Shown here piece by piece: positions 7,626-16,789 of a stretch of 64,000 bases of DNA (its first letter is position 1; every line of letters starts with the position of its first letter). The stretch lies in NCBI RefSeq assembly GCF_019511525.1, contig NZ_JAEUAT010000001.1, positions 124,001 through 188,000 on the forward strand, given 5' to 3'. A model generated the notes under the pieces. That model made no database searches, was not told the DNA's origin, and saw only the letters and a list, made by a program, of their open reading frames with translations. A program made the translations under genes and the position numbers. The stretch comes from Rhizobium cauense. GTDB lineage: Bacteria; Pseudomonadota; Alphaproteobacteria; Rhizobiales; Rhizobiaceae.

Positions 7626-8273
7626 ATGCAGGAACAAACAATCATCATCGCTGACGATCACCCGCTTTTCCGGGATGCACTTCGCCAGGCGGTGATCGGC
7701 ATGGAAGGCCATCCTGAAATCGTGGAAGCCGGTGATTTCGGTGCCGCGCGAACCGCCGCCGCGGAAAATCCTGAAGCCGACCTGATGTTGCTCGATCTTT
7801 CGATGCCTGGCGTCAGCGGCTTTTCCGGACTGATGGCGCTGCGCTCCGAATTCGCCGGGCTGCCGATCGTCATCGTCTCGGCGACCGACGATGCGACAAC
7901 GATCCATCGGGCTCTCGAGCTCGGAGCCTCCGGTTTCATTTCGAAATCCTCAGGAATTGACGATATCCGCCGCGGCATCCAGACCGTGCTCGCGGGTGAC
8001 ATCGCCACGCCGGATAGCTACCGGGACGGGCAGGAACAGGACCCCGATGTCGCCGACCTGATCCACCGATTGCATACGCTCACGCCACAGCAGAGCCGAG
8101 TGCTGACCATGCTGGCCGAAGGCCTTCTCAACAAGCAGATCGCCTATGAGCTCGGCGTCTCCGAGGCGACGATCAAGGCGCATGTCTCGGCCATCCTGCT
8201 CAAGCTCAATGTCGACAGCCGCACGCAGGCCGTCATCCAGCTCGGCAAGATCAACATGGCCATGGTGGCTTGA
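7626..8273 (+). CDS. NarL/FixJ-type response regulator (orphan)
   Basis: A 215-residue two-component response regulator. The receiver domain (1-120) has the acidic pair in IIIADDHPLF, the phosphoacceptor Asp in DLMLLDLSMPG, the Ser/Thr switch (VIVSATDD) and the Lys in FISKSS. The LuxR-type HTH occupies the C-terminal 65 residues (LTPQQSRVLTMLAEGLLNKQ then SEATIKAHVSAILLKLNV). It should bind DNA as a phosphorylated dimer. No histidine kinase is nearby, so its partner and targets are unknown. GGGAGG precedes the start. Confidence 0.92.
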   Translation: MQEQTIIIADDHPLFRDALRQAVIGMEGHPEIVEAGDFGAARTAAAENPEADLMLLDLSMPGVSGFSGLMALRSEFAGLPIVIVSATDDATTIHRALELGASGFISKSSGIDDIRRGIQTVLAGDIATPDSYRDGQEQDPDVADLIHRLHTLTPQQSRVLTMLAEGLLNKQIAYELGVSEATIKAHVSAILLKLNVDSRTQAVIQLGKINMAMVA

Positions 8274-8336
8274 GGCCGAGACAGGATTTTATTCCTCTTC
8301 TCTCTTTACTCCCGCCTGGCTTGCGGTTAATATTTC

Positions 8337-8373
8337 CCTGATTGAAGGATCGCGCACGCGCGCAGGAATCAGG
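8337..8373. promoter_or_regulatory. Inverted repeat upstream of the S24 repressor-like gene
   Basis: CCTGATT (8337-8343) and AATCAGG (8367-8373) form 7-bp inverted arms 23 bp apart, ending just before the ATG at 8378. The position would suit autorepression by the HTH/S24 protein, but the wide spacing makes this tentative. Confidence 0.25.
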
Positions 8374-8377
8374 CGAT

Positions 8378-9043
8378 ATGCTGTCACACGAGCAGATCTG
8401 GGGAGCGATCGACAGGCTTGCCGAACGGCATGACCTGACGCCATCCGGTCTCGCCCGGCGCGCAGGGCTCGATCCGACCTCATTCAACAAGTCGAAGCGA
8501 CTGTCCGCCGATGGTCGGCTGCGCTGGCCGTCGACGGAGTCGATCGCCAAGGTGCTGGATGCGACGGGCGCCAGCATGGAGCAATTCCTGACCTTCATGC
8601 GCCCGACGGGCAGCTTTTCCAGCCTTCCAGACGGCGCTTTCCCACCGCAGGGCAGCTCGATCCCCCTTCTCGGCTTCGCGCAGGCCGGAGCCGGTGGCTT
8701 CTTTGACGACGGCGGTTTTCCGGCAGGCCAAGGCTGGGACGTCGTGGAGTTTCCGGCAGCCCCCTCGCAAAAAGCCGGCGTCTACGCGCTCGAGGTGCAG
8801 GGCGAGAGCATGATGCCGCTCTATCGCGACGGCGACGTGCTGATCGTCGAGCCGGGCGCACAGGTGCGCCGCAACGACCGCGTCGTCGTCAAGACGCGCG
8901 AAGGCGAAGTGATGGCCAAGGTGCTGTTGCGCCAGAGCCCGCGATCGATCGAATTGATGTCGCTCAATCCCGAGCATCCGAACCGGACGATCGAGCTTTC
9001 CGACGTGGATTGGATCGCCCGCATCATCTGGGCCAGTCAGTAG
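8378..9043 (+). CDS. HTH/S24 peptidase-fold repressor-like regulator
   Basis: A 221-residue LexA/CI-like architecture. An N-terminal HTH (residues 10-75; LTPSGLARRAGLDPTSFNKS) is followed by an S24 self-cleavage domain from about residue 95. The catalytic Ser is in GESMMP (Ser-144) and the Lys in GEVMAKVL (Lys-181). Proteins of this kind repress genes and may cleave themselves after RecA activation or another signal. This is not LexA itself, whose HTH differs. It is a stand-alone regulator found in many rhizobia, with no prophage genes around it. An inverted repeat precedes the start. Confidence 0.85.
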   Translation: MLSHEQIWGAIDRLAERHDLTPSGLARRAGLDPTSFNKSKRLSADGRLRWPSTESIAKVLDATGASMEQFLTFMRPTGSFSSLPDGAFPPQGSSIPLLGFAQAGAGGFFDDGGFPAGQGWDVVEFPAAPSQKAGVYALEVQGESMMPLYRDGDVLIVEPGAQVRRNDRVVVKTREGEVMAKVLLRQSPRSIELMSLNPEHPNRTIELSDVDWIARIIWASQ

Positions 9044-9054
9044 GAAGATATTCC

Positions 9055-9780
9055 ATGCGTCCTGCGGCAATTCTGACAGCTGTTGCAGGGATAGGAATTG
9101 TCGCCGGCCTTATTGCAGCCGGCGGGCAAAGGCTCGGTGCGGCCATTGATCCGGAGGAGACAGTGGCCTCGACGGAGCCCGGTGAACAACCATCCGCTCC
9201 CGCGGTTCAGCCGACGATAAATCCCAACGCCAGCATGCATGCCCGGCGCGTCGACGATGCCAGCCAATTTTATCCCGCCGTCATCGACGGCAAGCCGCTG
9301 GAGCGCATCGCAGCGGTCGAGCCGGAGAAGCCGCTAGAGCGCACTGAAGACAAGGGCGTAAATCTTGCAAGGCCGATTGCCGAAAGCGCGGGCGTGCTTT
9401 CCTTCGGTAATCGGCGCCTGCTGCTTGCCGACATCAATCCTACGCCTCAGAACAAGGTATGCACCGACAGCAAGGACCGCACGTGGCCGTGTGGTATGCT
9501 GGCAAAAACCAATGTCCGGCTGTTTCTGCGCCTCAGGACCGTATCGTGTGACCTCGACAGCGCCGAATGGACCGGTATGGTGACCGCCGCCTGCAGGGTT
9601 GGCACACAGGATGTTTCACGGTGGCTGGTCGAAAACGGCTGGGCGGAGGCGACGACCGGATCCGCGCTTGCAGAGCTCGGCGAAAAGGCAAAGCAGGCAG
9701 GCAAGGGTCTCTACGGCGACGATCCCCGCAGCATCGTGGAAACCGGCATTCCCGACGATCTGCCCCCCGACGGCTTGTAA
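9055..9780 (+). CDS. Thermonuclease (SNase-like) fold protein, probably non-catalytic
   Basis: A 241-residue envelope protein. It has an N-terminal hydrophobic signal or anchor (ILTAVAGIGIVAGLIAAGG), a low-complexity Pro/Glu linker to about residue 105, and then an SNase-like OB fold. In place of the usual RLxGIDAPE motif it has RRLLLADINPTPQ, so the catalytic Glu appears lost. The C-terminal half (CRVGTQDVSRWLVENGWAEA and AKQAGKGLYG) keeps the family fold. A structural or binding role is more likely than nuclease activity. It starts 11 bp after the S24 gene and may share its transcript. Confidence 0.75.
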   Translation: MRPAAILTAVAGIGIVAGLIAAGGQRLGAAIDPEETVASTEPGEQPSAPAVQPTINPNASMHARRVDDASQFYPAVIDGKPLERIAAVEPEKPLERTEDKGVNLARPIAESAGVLSFGNRRLLLADINPTPQNKVCTDSKDRTWPCGMLAKTNVRLFLRLRTVSCDLDSAEWTGMVTAACRVGTQDVSRWLVENGWAEATTGSALAELGEKAKQAGKGLYGDDPRSIVETGIPDDLPPDGL

Positions 9781-9833
9781 TGTCGCTGGTCAGTTCCTAG
9801 ACTCTGGGCTCGTTTCAGAGGGACCATCAAGAC

Positions 9834-10247
9834 ATGAGCAAGCCGATTTCCACCCATGACGCACTGATCTACGTGATGGTGATGGCATCCGCCGTCGACA
9901 GCACGATGAACGATCGCGAGATGGAGCGTATCGGCCAGCTGATCGGCTTCCTTCCGGTCTTTCGTGATTTTGACGATGAAAAGCTGATTTCGGTCGCACG
10001 CGACTGCGCGGCACTGCTTTCCGGGCCAGAGGGTCTCGATATCGTGCTGGAAACTGTCAAGGATACGCTGCCTTCGCGCCTTTACGACACGGCCTATGCC
10101 CTGGCGGTCGAAGTCGCGTCTGCCGATCTGTCGGTCAAGGCCGAGGAATTGCGTCTCCTCAGCCTGCTGCGCGACCGCCTGGGCCTCGACAAGCTCACCT
10201 GCGCCGCCATCGAGCGCAGCGCGATCGCCCGTTTTCGCAAGGGTTAA
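9834..10247 (+). CDS. TerB family (tellurite resistance-like) protein
   Basis: A 137-residue all-helical TerB-like protein: HDALIYVMVMASAVDSTMND at the start, and later AVEVASADLSVKAEELRLLS, where acidic residues at repeated positions can bind metal. Despite the name, a role in tellurite resistance is not implied; members of this solo type have unknown function and are cytoplasmic. It lies about 50 bp after the SNase-like gene, and its stop overlaps the end of the convergent binding-protein gene by 4 bp. Confidence 0.82.
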   Translation: MSKPISTHDALIYVMVMASAVDSTMNDREMERIGQLIGFLPVFRDFDDEKLISVARDCAALLSGPEGLDIVLETVKDTLPSRLYDTAYALAVEVASADLSVKAEELRLLSLLRDRLGLDKLTCAAIERSAIARFRKG

Positions 10248-11119
10248 TACAGACCGTAAGGGAAATAGCGCAGGTATATTTCCTGCAGGCGACCGCTGCG
10301 CGACAGCGCAGCGAGGGCGTGGTCGAGGGCGGCCGTCAGAACATTGTCCTTCTGGCGCAGCATGATCGTCATACCCTCGCCAAGAAACTGCTCCGAGAGG
10401 TAGGGCCCGTCGAAGAGAGCGCAGCACTTCGACGAGGCCTGTGACGAAACCCAGAAAGAAAGCTGGAGGGAATCTGCGAAGGCAGCCTCCACCTTGCCGT
10501 CCTTCAGCGCCGCCAAAAGGGCGTCCTTGCTATCGAACGGCACCGCTTTCACCTTCGGGAAATACGCGGCCAGCATAGCTTCATGCGCTGTTGCCTTGAC
10601 GACGCCGACAGAACGGTCGGCCAAGGCGCCGGCATCCTCGCCCTTGATGGGAGCCTTCAGGTTTCGAACGAAGCGAGCAGGCAACATCAGATAAGGGCGA
10701 GAAAAGGCGAACTGACGCCGCAACTCTTCGCTAACGGCAATGCCGGCAATCACAGCATCGCCTTGCGAAGCTGCGAGAGCACCATTCAGGTCAACAAACG
10801 GCAGCGCCTGGATCTGGCATTTTGCTGCAATCTCCAGTTCGTTACAGATCTCCCGCGCAAGATCGACATTGAAGCCGGCAAGCTTGCCATTCTGATCGGT
10901 AAAGTTGAATGGTGGGAAATCGATCGTCGTCAGGAATCGCAGGCGCACAAGCGACGAAAGATCCGGTTTTGCAAGGCGCTCCCTCGAATCGAAGAGTAGG
11001 GGCAAACTCGGGGTCGCCTCCTGCGCAGACAACGTCAACGGGCAAAAAAACGCAACTAGAGACAGCCAAAAGCTGCATAGCCCCTTAAGATTCAGGGATG
11101 CCAGTTTAAATTGCATCAT
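10244..11119 (-). CDS. Family 3 periplasmic solute-binding protein (amino-acid type)
   Basis: A 291-residue exported SBP_bac_3 protein. It has a signal peptide of about 32 residues (SFWLSLVAFFCPLTLSAQE), the first strand LRFLTTIDFPPFNFTDQNGK with the ligand-site aromatic, then GFNVDLAREICNEL and the hinge block DRSVGVVKATAHEAML. It resembles amino-acid ABC binding proteins, but no permease or ATPase is adjacent, so it could be an orphan or a sensor input. GAGG precedes the ATG at 11119. It is divergent from the glycosyltransferase at 11177, with 57 bp between starts. Confidence 0.85.
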   Translation of the reverse strand: MMQFKLASLNLKGLCSFWLSLVAFFCPLTLSAQEATPSLPLLFDSRERLAKPDLSSLVRLRFLTTIDFPPFNFTDQNGKLAGFNVDLAREICNELEIAAKCQIQALPFVDLNGALAASQGDAVIAGIAVSEELRRQFAFSRPYLMLPARFVRNLKAPIKGEDAGALADRSVGVVKATAHEAMLAAYFPKVKAVPFDSKDALLAALKDGKVEAAFADSLQLSFWVSSQASSKCCALFDGPYLSEQFLGEGMTIMLRQKDNVLTAALDHALAALSRSGRLQEIYLRYFPYGLY

Positions 11120-11176
11120 TATGATCCGCCTCGGGACAAGCACGCACTGCCATTCTGAAAACGGTGTATCAGAGTC

Positions 11177-13096
11177 ATGCGTATCGGGGAATATGCGCCG
11201 GGCGCGATCGAAGATCGCCCGCTCCTGGATGATCGTTCGACACACCATAGCGCGCCGCCGCCGGCGCGTTCGGGCACTGATGCCTACCAGCAAGAAGCCG
11301 AGGTGCTGCTGCAACTCGGTATCGGCAAGCCGACAATTGCGCGCGCGATGCAGGTCGCCCGCCGCAACGGAACGAGCATCGAGCAGGAGCTCCTTGCAAG
11401 CGGTTCAATCGATGCCGACAGCTATTACGCGTCGCTGGCACGCGGACTTCGGCTTCCGTTTATCCCGGCCATCGACAGCTCGCTCGTCAGCGACGACAAG
11501 GCGCTCGATAGCCAGCTTCTTGACGCACGCTGCATCCGGCTGAACTACATCAGCAAAGGCATGCTCGCGATCGTTCCTGAAGCCCGAAACCTCGCAGCAC
11601 TCTCTCAGATATTCGAGAAGAAACCGGGGCTTGCAGACAGGATCGTCATAACGACACCCGCCGCATTGCGAGCCGCGGTCTGGAAAGCCGGCACCAGCCG
11701 ACGGCTGCGAGAAAGCGTCACCACCCTTTTCGAGGACAGGTCACGCTTCAGCGCGCGGATCGTCCTGTCCGGCAAGCAGGGATTTCTCGCAGGGGCAGGC
11801 ATATGCGCATTCGCATTCGCACTCGCCACAGGCACTTTGACGCTGACCGTCCTGCACGCAACCATCTCGCTGCTCTACCTCGCCGCGATCCTTGTCCGGG
11901 CCGCCGCCCTTGTCGAGCGCAGGCGCGAACAGCCGAACCTGCCCATGTCGGAATGCCTTCCCGTCTATACCGTTCTCGTCCCCCTCTATCGGGAGGCGAA
12001 CGTGGTGAACCAACTTGTCAAGGCGCTCGGCCGACTGAACTGGCCGGTTTCGAGGCTGGATATCAAGCTGATATGCGAGGCGGACGATCACGCAACGATC
12101 GAGGCGCTGAAATCCGAACAGCTTGGACCGCAGTTCGAAATCGTCGAGGTGCCACCCGCCCATCCGCGCACGAAACCCAAGGCGTTGAACTATGCGCTGG
12201 CCGGCGCACGTGGCGAATTCGTCGTGATCTACGACGCGGAGGATCGCCCGCATCCCGACCAGTTGCGTGCCGCCTATGCGCAGTTTGCCGCGAGCCCGCG
12301 CGATGTCGTATGCCTTCAGGCACCGCTCGTGATTTCCAACGGCGCGGCGTCCTGGATCACCGCCGCATTTGCGCTGGAGTATGCCGCTCTGTTTCGCATG
12401 CTGCTGCCGATGTTGGCCCGGCGGCGCATGCCAGTTCCACTCGGCGGAACCTCGAACCATTTGCGGGTTGCCGAATTGAGGGCCTGCGGCGGCTGGGATC
12501 CCTACAACGTGACCGAAGATGCCGATCTCGGCATGCGGCTCTACAGGCTGGGTTACGTCTGCGGCGTCATCGACTGTCCTACCTATGAGGATGCTCCGGC
12601 CACGGTCAGGGTATGGCTGAACCAGCGCACCCGCTGGTTCAAAGGCTGGCTGCAGACCTGGCTGGTGATGATGCGCGAGCCGGGGCGCCTGCTGGGTGAA
12701 ATGAGCGTCGGCGGTTTCCTGATGTTCCAGCTGCTGATCGGCGGCATGCTGCTTTCCTCTCTCACCCATCCCTGGCTGATCATGCTGCTGGTTTCCGCCG
12801 CCGGCTACCTGGCGCTCGGTTTTCCGCCGGCCGGGAGCGGCGAAGGCCTGCTCTTCCTACTTGATCTTGCCAACATGGCGGCGAGCTATGGGCTCTTTCT
12901 ATTGCTCGGCCGGGCCGTGATGCTGCGTGAGGAGAAGCGCAGCGTCGGCTGGCGTTGGATCTACGTCCCGCTCTATTGGCTGATGATTTCCCTTGCGGCC
13001 TGGCGTGCCCTCCTCGAACTACCGAGAAAGCCGTTCTTCTGGGACAAGACGCCTCATGTCCCCGCCGCCGCCAGCGACAGGCTGCGCCGAGTCTAG
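11177..13096 (+). CDS. Membrane GT2 glycosyltransferase with an N-terminal MshEN/GspE-N-like domain
   Basis: A 639-residue polymerising-type glycosyltransferase. Residues 35-170 look like a type II secretion ATPase N-terminal (MshEN) domain (LLQLGIGKPTIARAMQVARR and LARGLRLPFIPAID), a fold known in some proteins to bind c-di-GMP. Two helices follow, then the GT2 core: VLVPLYREANVV, ADDHAT, IYDAEDRPHPDQL, the acid/base region NVTEDADLGMRLYR, and QRTRW, the QxxRW acceptor motif of cellulose-synthase-like enzymes. Four or so C-terminal helices form the export channel. The polysaccharide is unknown. The start has no strong ribosome site and could lie a few codons away. Confidence 0.82.
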   Translation: MRIGEYAPGAIEDRPLLDDRSTHHSAPPPARSGTDAYQQEAEVLLQLGIGKPTIARAMQVARRNGTSIEQELLASGSIDADSYYASLARGLRLPFIPAIDSSLVSDDKALDSQLLDARCIRLNYISKGMLAIVPEARNLAALSQIFEKKPGLADRIVITTPAALRAAVWKAGTSRRLRESVTTLFEDRSRFSARIVLSGKQGFLAGAGICAFAFALATGTLTLTVLHATISLLYLAAILVRAAALVERRREQPNLPMSECLPVYTVLVPLYREANVVNQLVKALGRLNWPVSRLDIKLICEADDHATIEALKSEQLGPQFEIVEVPPAHPRTKPKALNYALAGARGEFVVIYDAEDRPHPDQLRAAYAQFAASPRDVVCLQAPLVISNGAASWITAAFALEYAALFRMLLPMLARRRMPVPLGGTSNHLRVAELRACGGWDPYNVTEDADLGMRLYRLGYVCGVIDCPTYEDAPATVRVWLNQRTRWFKGWLQTWLVMMREPGRLLGEMSVGGFLMFQLLIGGMLLSSLTHPWLIMLLVSAAGYLALGFPPAGSGEGLLFLLDLANMAASYGLFLLLGRAVMLREEKRSVGWRWIYVPLYWLMISLAAWRALLELPRKPFFWDKTPHVPAAASDRLRRV

Positions 13097-13311
13097 CACC
13101 GTTCAGCCGGTGGTAGGCGGCGCTCAACTTTTCCTTGGACAAGTCGCCAACGTTAGGGCGGAATTAAGCAATGTCCCATTCTATTCGCCGGGACGACGCC
13201 GGCCCGTGGGCCGCTGCATGATGCGCATGTCGAGCCTATAGGCATCCCACCATTTCGCAGCCCCGCCTCACCCGGCCCGCACCTGGCCGGTTCAAGCAAC
13301 TGGACATAGCC

Positions 13312-15330
13312 ATGCTGAAGAACCTTAAGATCCGGACGAAGATCATATCCGTCGTCGCGCTTCTCGGAGCGATCGCCCTCGGGGGACTCGTCTATGTCAT
13401 CACGGAATTCCGCCGCGCTGACGCCGCATACAGCGCTTTCATCGACAACGAAGCGCTGGCCGCCATGCAGTCGTCTCGCGCCAGCGCTTCGGCAACTGCC
13501 GCCGTGCTTCAGTTCACGCTGATCGCCGGGCTCAAGCCGGACACGCCCGCCTTCGACACGGCGATTTCGGCACCGAGCAAAATGCCACAAGCGCGAGAAC
13601 GCATGGAACAGGCGGCGGCGCTGGTTCCCAGCCGCAAGCAGGCGATTGACGATATTCTCGTCGGGATCGACGAAATGGAGGCGCTTTCCAGCAAGATCGT
13701 CGACCTGGCCAAGGCTGGGGATGGTGCGGGCGCGCAGCTCACAGCCAGCATGCTGAATGCAAAGCTGAACGTGGTCACCCCGAAAATGATCGCCAACAAC
13801 GATGCGCTGATGACACTCTTGAACGATGGCGGTGACGCGCTCTCCGCGACAGTCAACCAACGCATCACGCTCTGTTTCGCTCTGATCGGTCTTGCCGTGC
13901 TCGGCGCGCTGGGGCTCAGCGTTTGGATCGCGCAGGCGGGGATCGCCGGACCGATGGTGCGCCTGCGTGACCGGATGGCGCGCCTTGCCGAAGGCGACAC
14001 GCGAAGCGGCATCGATGGCCTCGATCGGCGTGACGAGATCGGGCAGATGGCCGGTGCCGTCGCCGTCTTCCGCGACAACGCAATCGAACGCGTGCGGCTG
14101 GAAGGGGAAGCCGAACAGAACCGCAATCTCAGCGACAGCGAGCGCCGGGAGCGCGAAGCCCAGCGGGCAACCGAGGCCGCCGACCTCTCGCGTGCCGTCG
14201 GCGCGCTTGGCGACGGCTTGCGTCGGCTGGCTGCCGGTGACCTTGCGTCGCGGATCGATACGGCCTTTGTCGGCGATCTCGACACACTGCGGCAGGATTT
14301 CAACAACTCGATCCAGCGCTTGAACGACACGATGCAGACCGTCGGCACCAACGCCCGCGCGATCACTTCAGGAGCAAGCGAGATCCGCGCCTCCGCGGAC
14401 GAACTTTCGAAGCGCACCGAGCAACAGGCAGCTTCCGTCGAGGAAACCGCTGCCGCGCTCGAGGAGATCACGACCACGGTGAAGGATGCCGCCAGACGCG
14501 CCGAGGAGGCCCGAGGCCTGGTGTCACGCACCCGTACCGGCGCGGAAGCATCCGGCGCGGTCGTCCGCAAGGCGGTGAACGCCATGCAGCAGATCGAGCA
14601 ATCCTCCGCCGAGATCGGCAACATCATCGGCGTCATCGACGATATCGCCTTCCAGACGAACCTGCTCGCTCTCAACGCGGGCGTGGAAGCCGCCCGCGCC
14701 GGTGAGGCCGGCAAGGGCTTTGCCGTCGTTGCCCAGGAAGTGCGCGAGCTGGCACAGCGTTCGGCCAACGCCGCCAGGGAGATCAAGTCGCTGATCACCA
14801 AGTCGGGCGACCACGTCCAGACGGGCGTATCGCTCGTCGGGGAAACCGGCAAGGCACTCGATGTCATCGTTCACGAGGTCCAGGAGATCAACCAGCATGT
14901 GGACGCGATCGCCGAAGCCGCTCGCGAACAGTCGACCGGCCTGCAGGAGATAAACACCGCCGTCAACACCATGGACCAGGGAACGCAGAAAAATGCTGCC
15001 ATGGTCGAGGAAAGCACGGCGGCGAGCCACAAGCTCGCAACAGAAGCAGCGACGCTGAACAATCTTCTCGACCAGTTCAAGCTGACCGGCACCGGCGGCT
15101 ATTCTGCAACCGTTGCCGCCGCGCCGCTGCAAAGCGCTCCGATCCATTCCGCACCGCGGCCCGCCTCCGCGCCGGTCGTCGCCAAGAAGGCGCCGGTTCG
15201 CATCGCCACGCCGGGTGTCTCGCGACCCTCCAGCTCCCCGGCAAGGGCACTCGGGCAGAAGCTCGCAAGCGCATTTGGCGCCACTGCGCCGGCCGCGACC
15301 CGCGACGACGCGGACTGGACCGAGTTCTAA
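13312..15330 (+). CDS. Methyl-accepting chemotaxis protein
   Basis: A 672-residue chemoreceptor. TM1 lies around residues 9-29 and TM2 around 184-206, enclosing a periplasmic four-helix-type sensor domain. A HAMP region ([18 protein letters not shown]) follows, and the signalling hairpin is centred on the conserved tip [20 protein letters not shown]. The C-terminus is a long Ala/Pro linker ending in DWTEF, an xWxxF-type tether that in other receptors recruits CheR/CheB for adaptation. The ligand is unknown. No other che genes are nearby. A strong stem-loop follows the stop. Confidence 0.94.
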   Translation: MLKNLKIRTKIISVVALLGAIALGGLVYVITEFRRADAAYSAFIDNEALAAMQSSRASASATAAVLQFTLIAGLKPDTPAFDTAISAPSKMPQARERMEQAAALVPSRKQAIDDILVGIDEMEALSSKIVDLAKAGDGAGAQLTASMLNAKLNVVTPKMIANNDALMTLLNDGGDALSATVNQRITLCFALIGLAVLGALGLSVWIAQAGIAGPMVRLRDRMARLAEGDTRSGIDGLDRRDEIGQMAGAVAVFRDNAIERVRLEGEAEQNRNLSDSERREREAQRATEAADLSRAVGALGDGLRRLAAGDLASRIDTAFVGDLDTLRQDFNNSIQRLNDTMQTVGTNARAITSGASEIRASADELSKRTEQQAASVEETAAALEEITTTVKDAARRAEEARGLVSRTRTGAEASGAVVRKAVNAMQQIEQSSAEIGNIIGVIDDIAFQTNLLALNAGVEAARAGEAGKGFAVVAQEVRELAQRSANAAREIKSLITKSGDHVQTGVSLVGETGKALDVIVHEVQEINQHVDAIAEAAREQSTGLQEINTAVNTMDQGTQKNAAMVEESTAASHKLATEAATLNNLLDQFKLTGTGGYSATVAAAPLQSAPIHSAPRPASAPVVAKKAPVRIATPGVSRPSSSPARALGQKLASAFGATAPAATRDDADWTEF

Positions 15331-15344
15331 CGCAGGCAAAGCGA

Positions 15345-15367
15345 AAGGGCGGCTCAACGCCGCCCTT
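15345..15367 (+). terminator. Stem-loop terminator after the chemoreceptor gene
   Basis: AAGGGCGGC-TCAAC-GCCGCCCTT forms a perfect 9-bp stem 14 bases after the stop. The T-run is short (CTTCTA), so termination may be partial. Confidence 0.7.
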
Positions 15368-15451
15368 CTAATATCGTCCAGATTTTCAACCAAAAGGCCA
15401 CGGCGGCCGCGACGACGCGGGCCGCACCGGAAAACCGTTCAAAAAATCAAC

Positions 15452-15637
15452 TCAGGCAAACCCCAGCGGGATCTGCTCGACCTTGCGGCCACGGCCATAA
15501 TCGCGTTCGTATGATGCGCGATCATCCTCGCGAGCCGAAGCAAGAGCCACTTCCGGCGCGTGATAGCCATCCGCATAGGTGCCGGTATCGCCATTGTCCC
15601 GGATTTCGCGCTTTGCCGTGAAAATCTTCAAAAGCAT
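15452..15637 (-). CDS. Small hypothetical protein
   Basis: A 61-residue protein I do not recognise (MLLKIFTAKREIRDNGDTGT at the start), hydrophilic and charged, with no signal or membrane segment. The start is supported by GGAGGAG ten bases upstream; an in-frame ATG 36 bp earlier lacks one. Its coding character (GC3-rich, no rare codons) resembles its neighbours. The 290 bp between its start and the next gene are AT-richer than the surroundings and hold no convincing gene. Confidence 0.55.
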   Translation of the reverse strand: MLLKIFTAKREIRDNGDTGTYADGYHAPEVALASAREDDRASYERDYGRGRKVEQIPLGFA

Positions 15638-15928
15638 TCTGCCACTCCTCCTGATCATGCCGACAACGACCAACGGGTCGCCGGGTTCCCGTGATAGCGG
15701 AGAATAGTTAAAAATTAACTATGTTTATTAGAAGATTGTCAACTACCGACATCTTTCTCGACGCTACCTCTTATGGGCATTCCCTACCTCGCGATTTGAC
15801 ACCTATTGCTTTCGAGATTGCGCCGCCGTTGCATTTCCGTGGCAAGAGGGTAAATGAGCGGATCGTAAATAGGACGCTGGTACCGATCGTGGATATCGGC
15901 CCTTGACCAATCCTTCGCTCGTGGTTCT

Positions 15929-16771
15929 GTGATGAATGCTAGAGTTGTCGTCGTGTTTCCGGTCTATAACGGAGCAGCAACGCTGCGAGAGAGCCTCCAG
16001 TCAATTGCGGACCAGGACTTCGAGGACTTCCGCGCCATTATCCTCAACAACTGCTCGACAGATGCGACACCGCAGGTGGCACAGCGCTTCTGCGAGGAAG
16101 ACCGTCGCTTTTCCGTCGTCGACAACGAAATCCACCTCGGCGCCGAGGACAACTTCGCCAAGGCGGTGAAGATTGGTGCGGGCACGGGCGAATACTTCTG
16201 CCTGCGAGCGGCCGACGATCTTTCGTCCCCGGACTTCCTGCGGAAGCTGGTCGAAGCGCTTGACGCCGACAAGACGAAGCTGCTCGCGGCCTGTTCGACA
16301 AAAAGCTTCAATGCGAAAGGCTTCAAGCTCAAGCATCCGGCACCGGATATCTTCGATTTCCGAGCGAACTATGCAAAGGGACGCGTGCCACGGAACCTGA
16401 CGTTTCCGTCGGAGTGGATCTACGGCGTGTTCAGATCCCGATCGCTCGATATACTGATGGCGCGCTGGTACGAACTGGGCAATCCGTGGTGCTTCGCCTC
16501 CTACGTCCTGTCGGAGTTTGTCATTCGTGATCTGGTCGCCTATGTCCCCGGCCCGACTTTCGACTTTCGGGAAGGATCAGGTTCGCAGCAAAAGTTTGGC
16601 GCGAAGAGGTTTCGTGATAGGTTATCGCAACGACTGACCTACACCCTTGGTTGCTACCGCCTGGTCGACAAACTGCCGCCGGCGGGCCTCCTAGCGAAGG
16701 CGAAGTTTTTCAGGATGTGCTGGAACGATGCGCGCCGGAAAACACGCTATAAGCTGCTTTGGATCTTCTAG
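15929..16771 (+). CDS. Glycosyltransferase family 2 protein
   Basis: A 280-residue GT-A fold enzyme. The nucleotide-binding start VVVFPVYNGAATLRESLQSI, the NNCSTDATP loop and RAADDLSSPDFL (the DxD-like metal site) are all characteristic. No membrane helices are evident, so it should act at the cytoplasmic face on a lipid-linked or protein acceptor. The sugar is unknown. An 18-bp gap separates it from the next glycosyltransferase, suggesting an operon of two. The ATG (MMNARVV; either of two adjacent ATGs) lacks a clear Shine-Dalgarno. The preceding intergenic DNA is AT-rich. Confidence 0.85.
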   Translation: MMNARVVVVFPVYNGAATLRESLQSIADQDFEDFRAIILNNCSTDATPQVAQRFCEEDRRFSVVDNEIHLGAEDNFAKAVKIGAGTGEYFCLRAADDLSSPDFLRKLVEALDADKTKLLAACSTKSFNAKGFKLKHPAPDIFDFRANYAKGRVPRNLTFPSEWIYGVFRSRSLDILMARWYELGNPWCFASYVLSEFVIRDLVAYVPGPTFDFREGSGSQQKFGAKRFRDRLSQRLTYTLGCYRLVDKLPPAGLLAKAKFFRMCWNDARRKTRYKLLWIF

Positions 16772-16789
16772 GAGCACCGTGTATCTTTC

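Noticed and set aside
13509..14867. A 452-codon Ser/Arg-rich frame on the minus strand
   Set aside because: It is antisense to the chemoreceptor gene and has the low-complexity composition of a shadow frame.
15721..15906. A 61-codon plus-strand frame in the AT-rich spacer
   Set aside because: No ribosome site, no domain, and codon use unlike the neighbours. Treated as non-coding.
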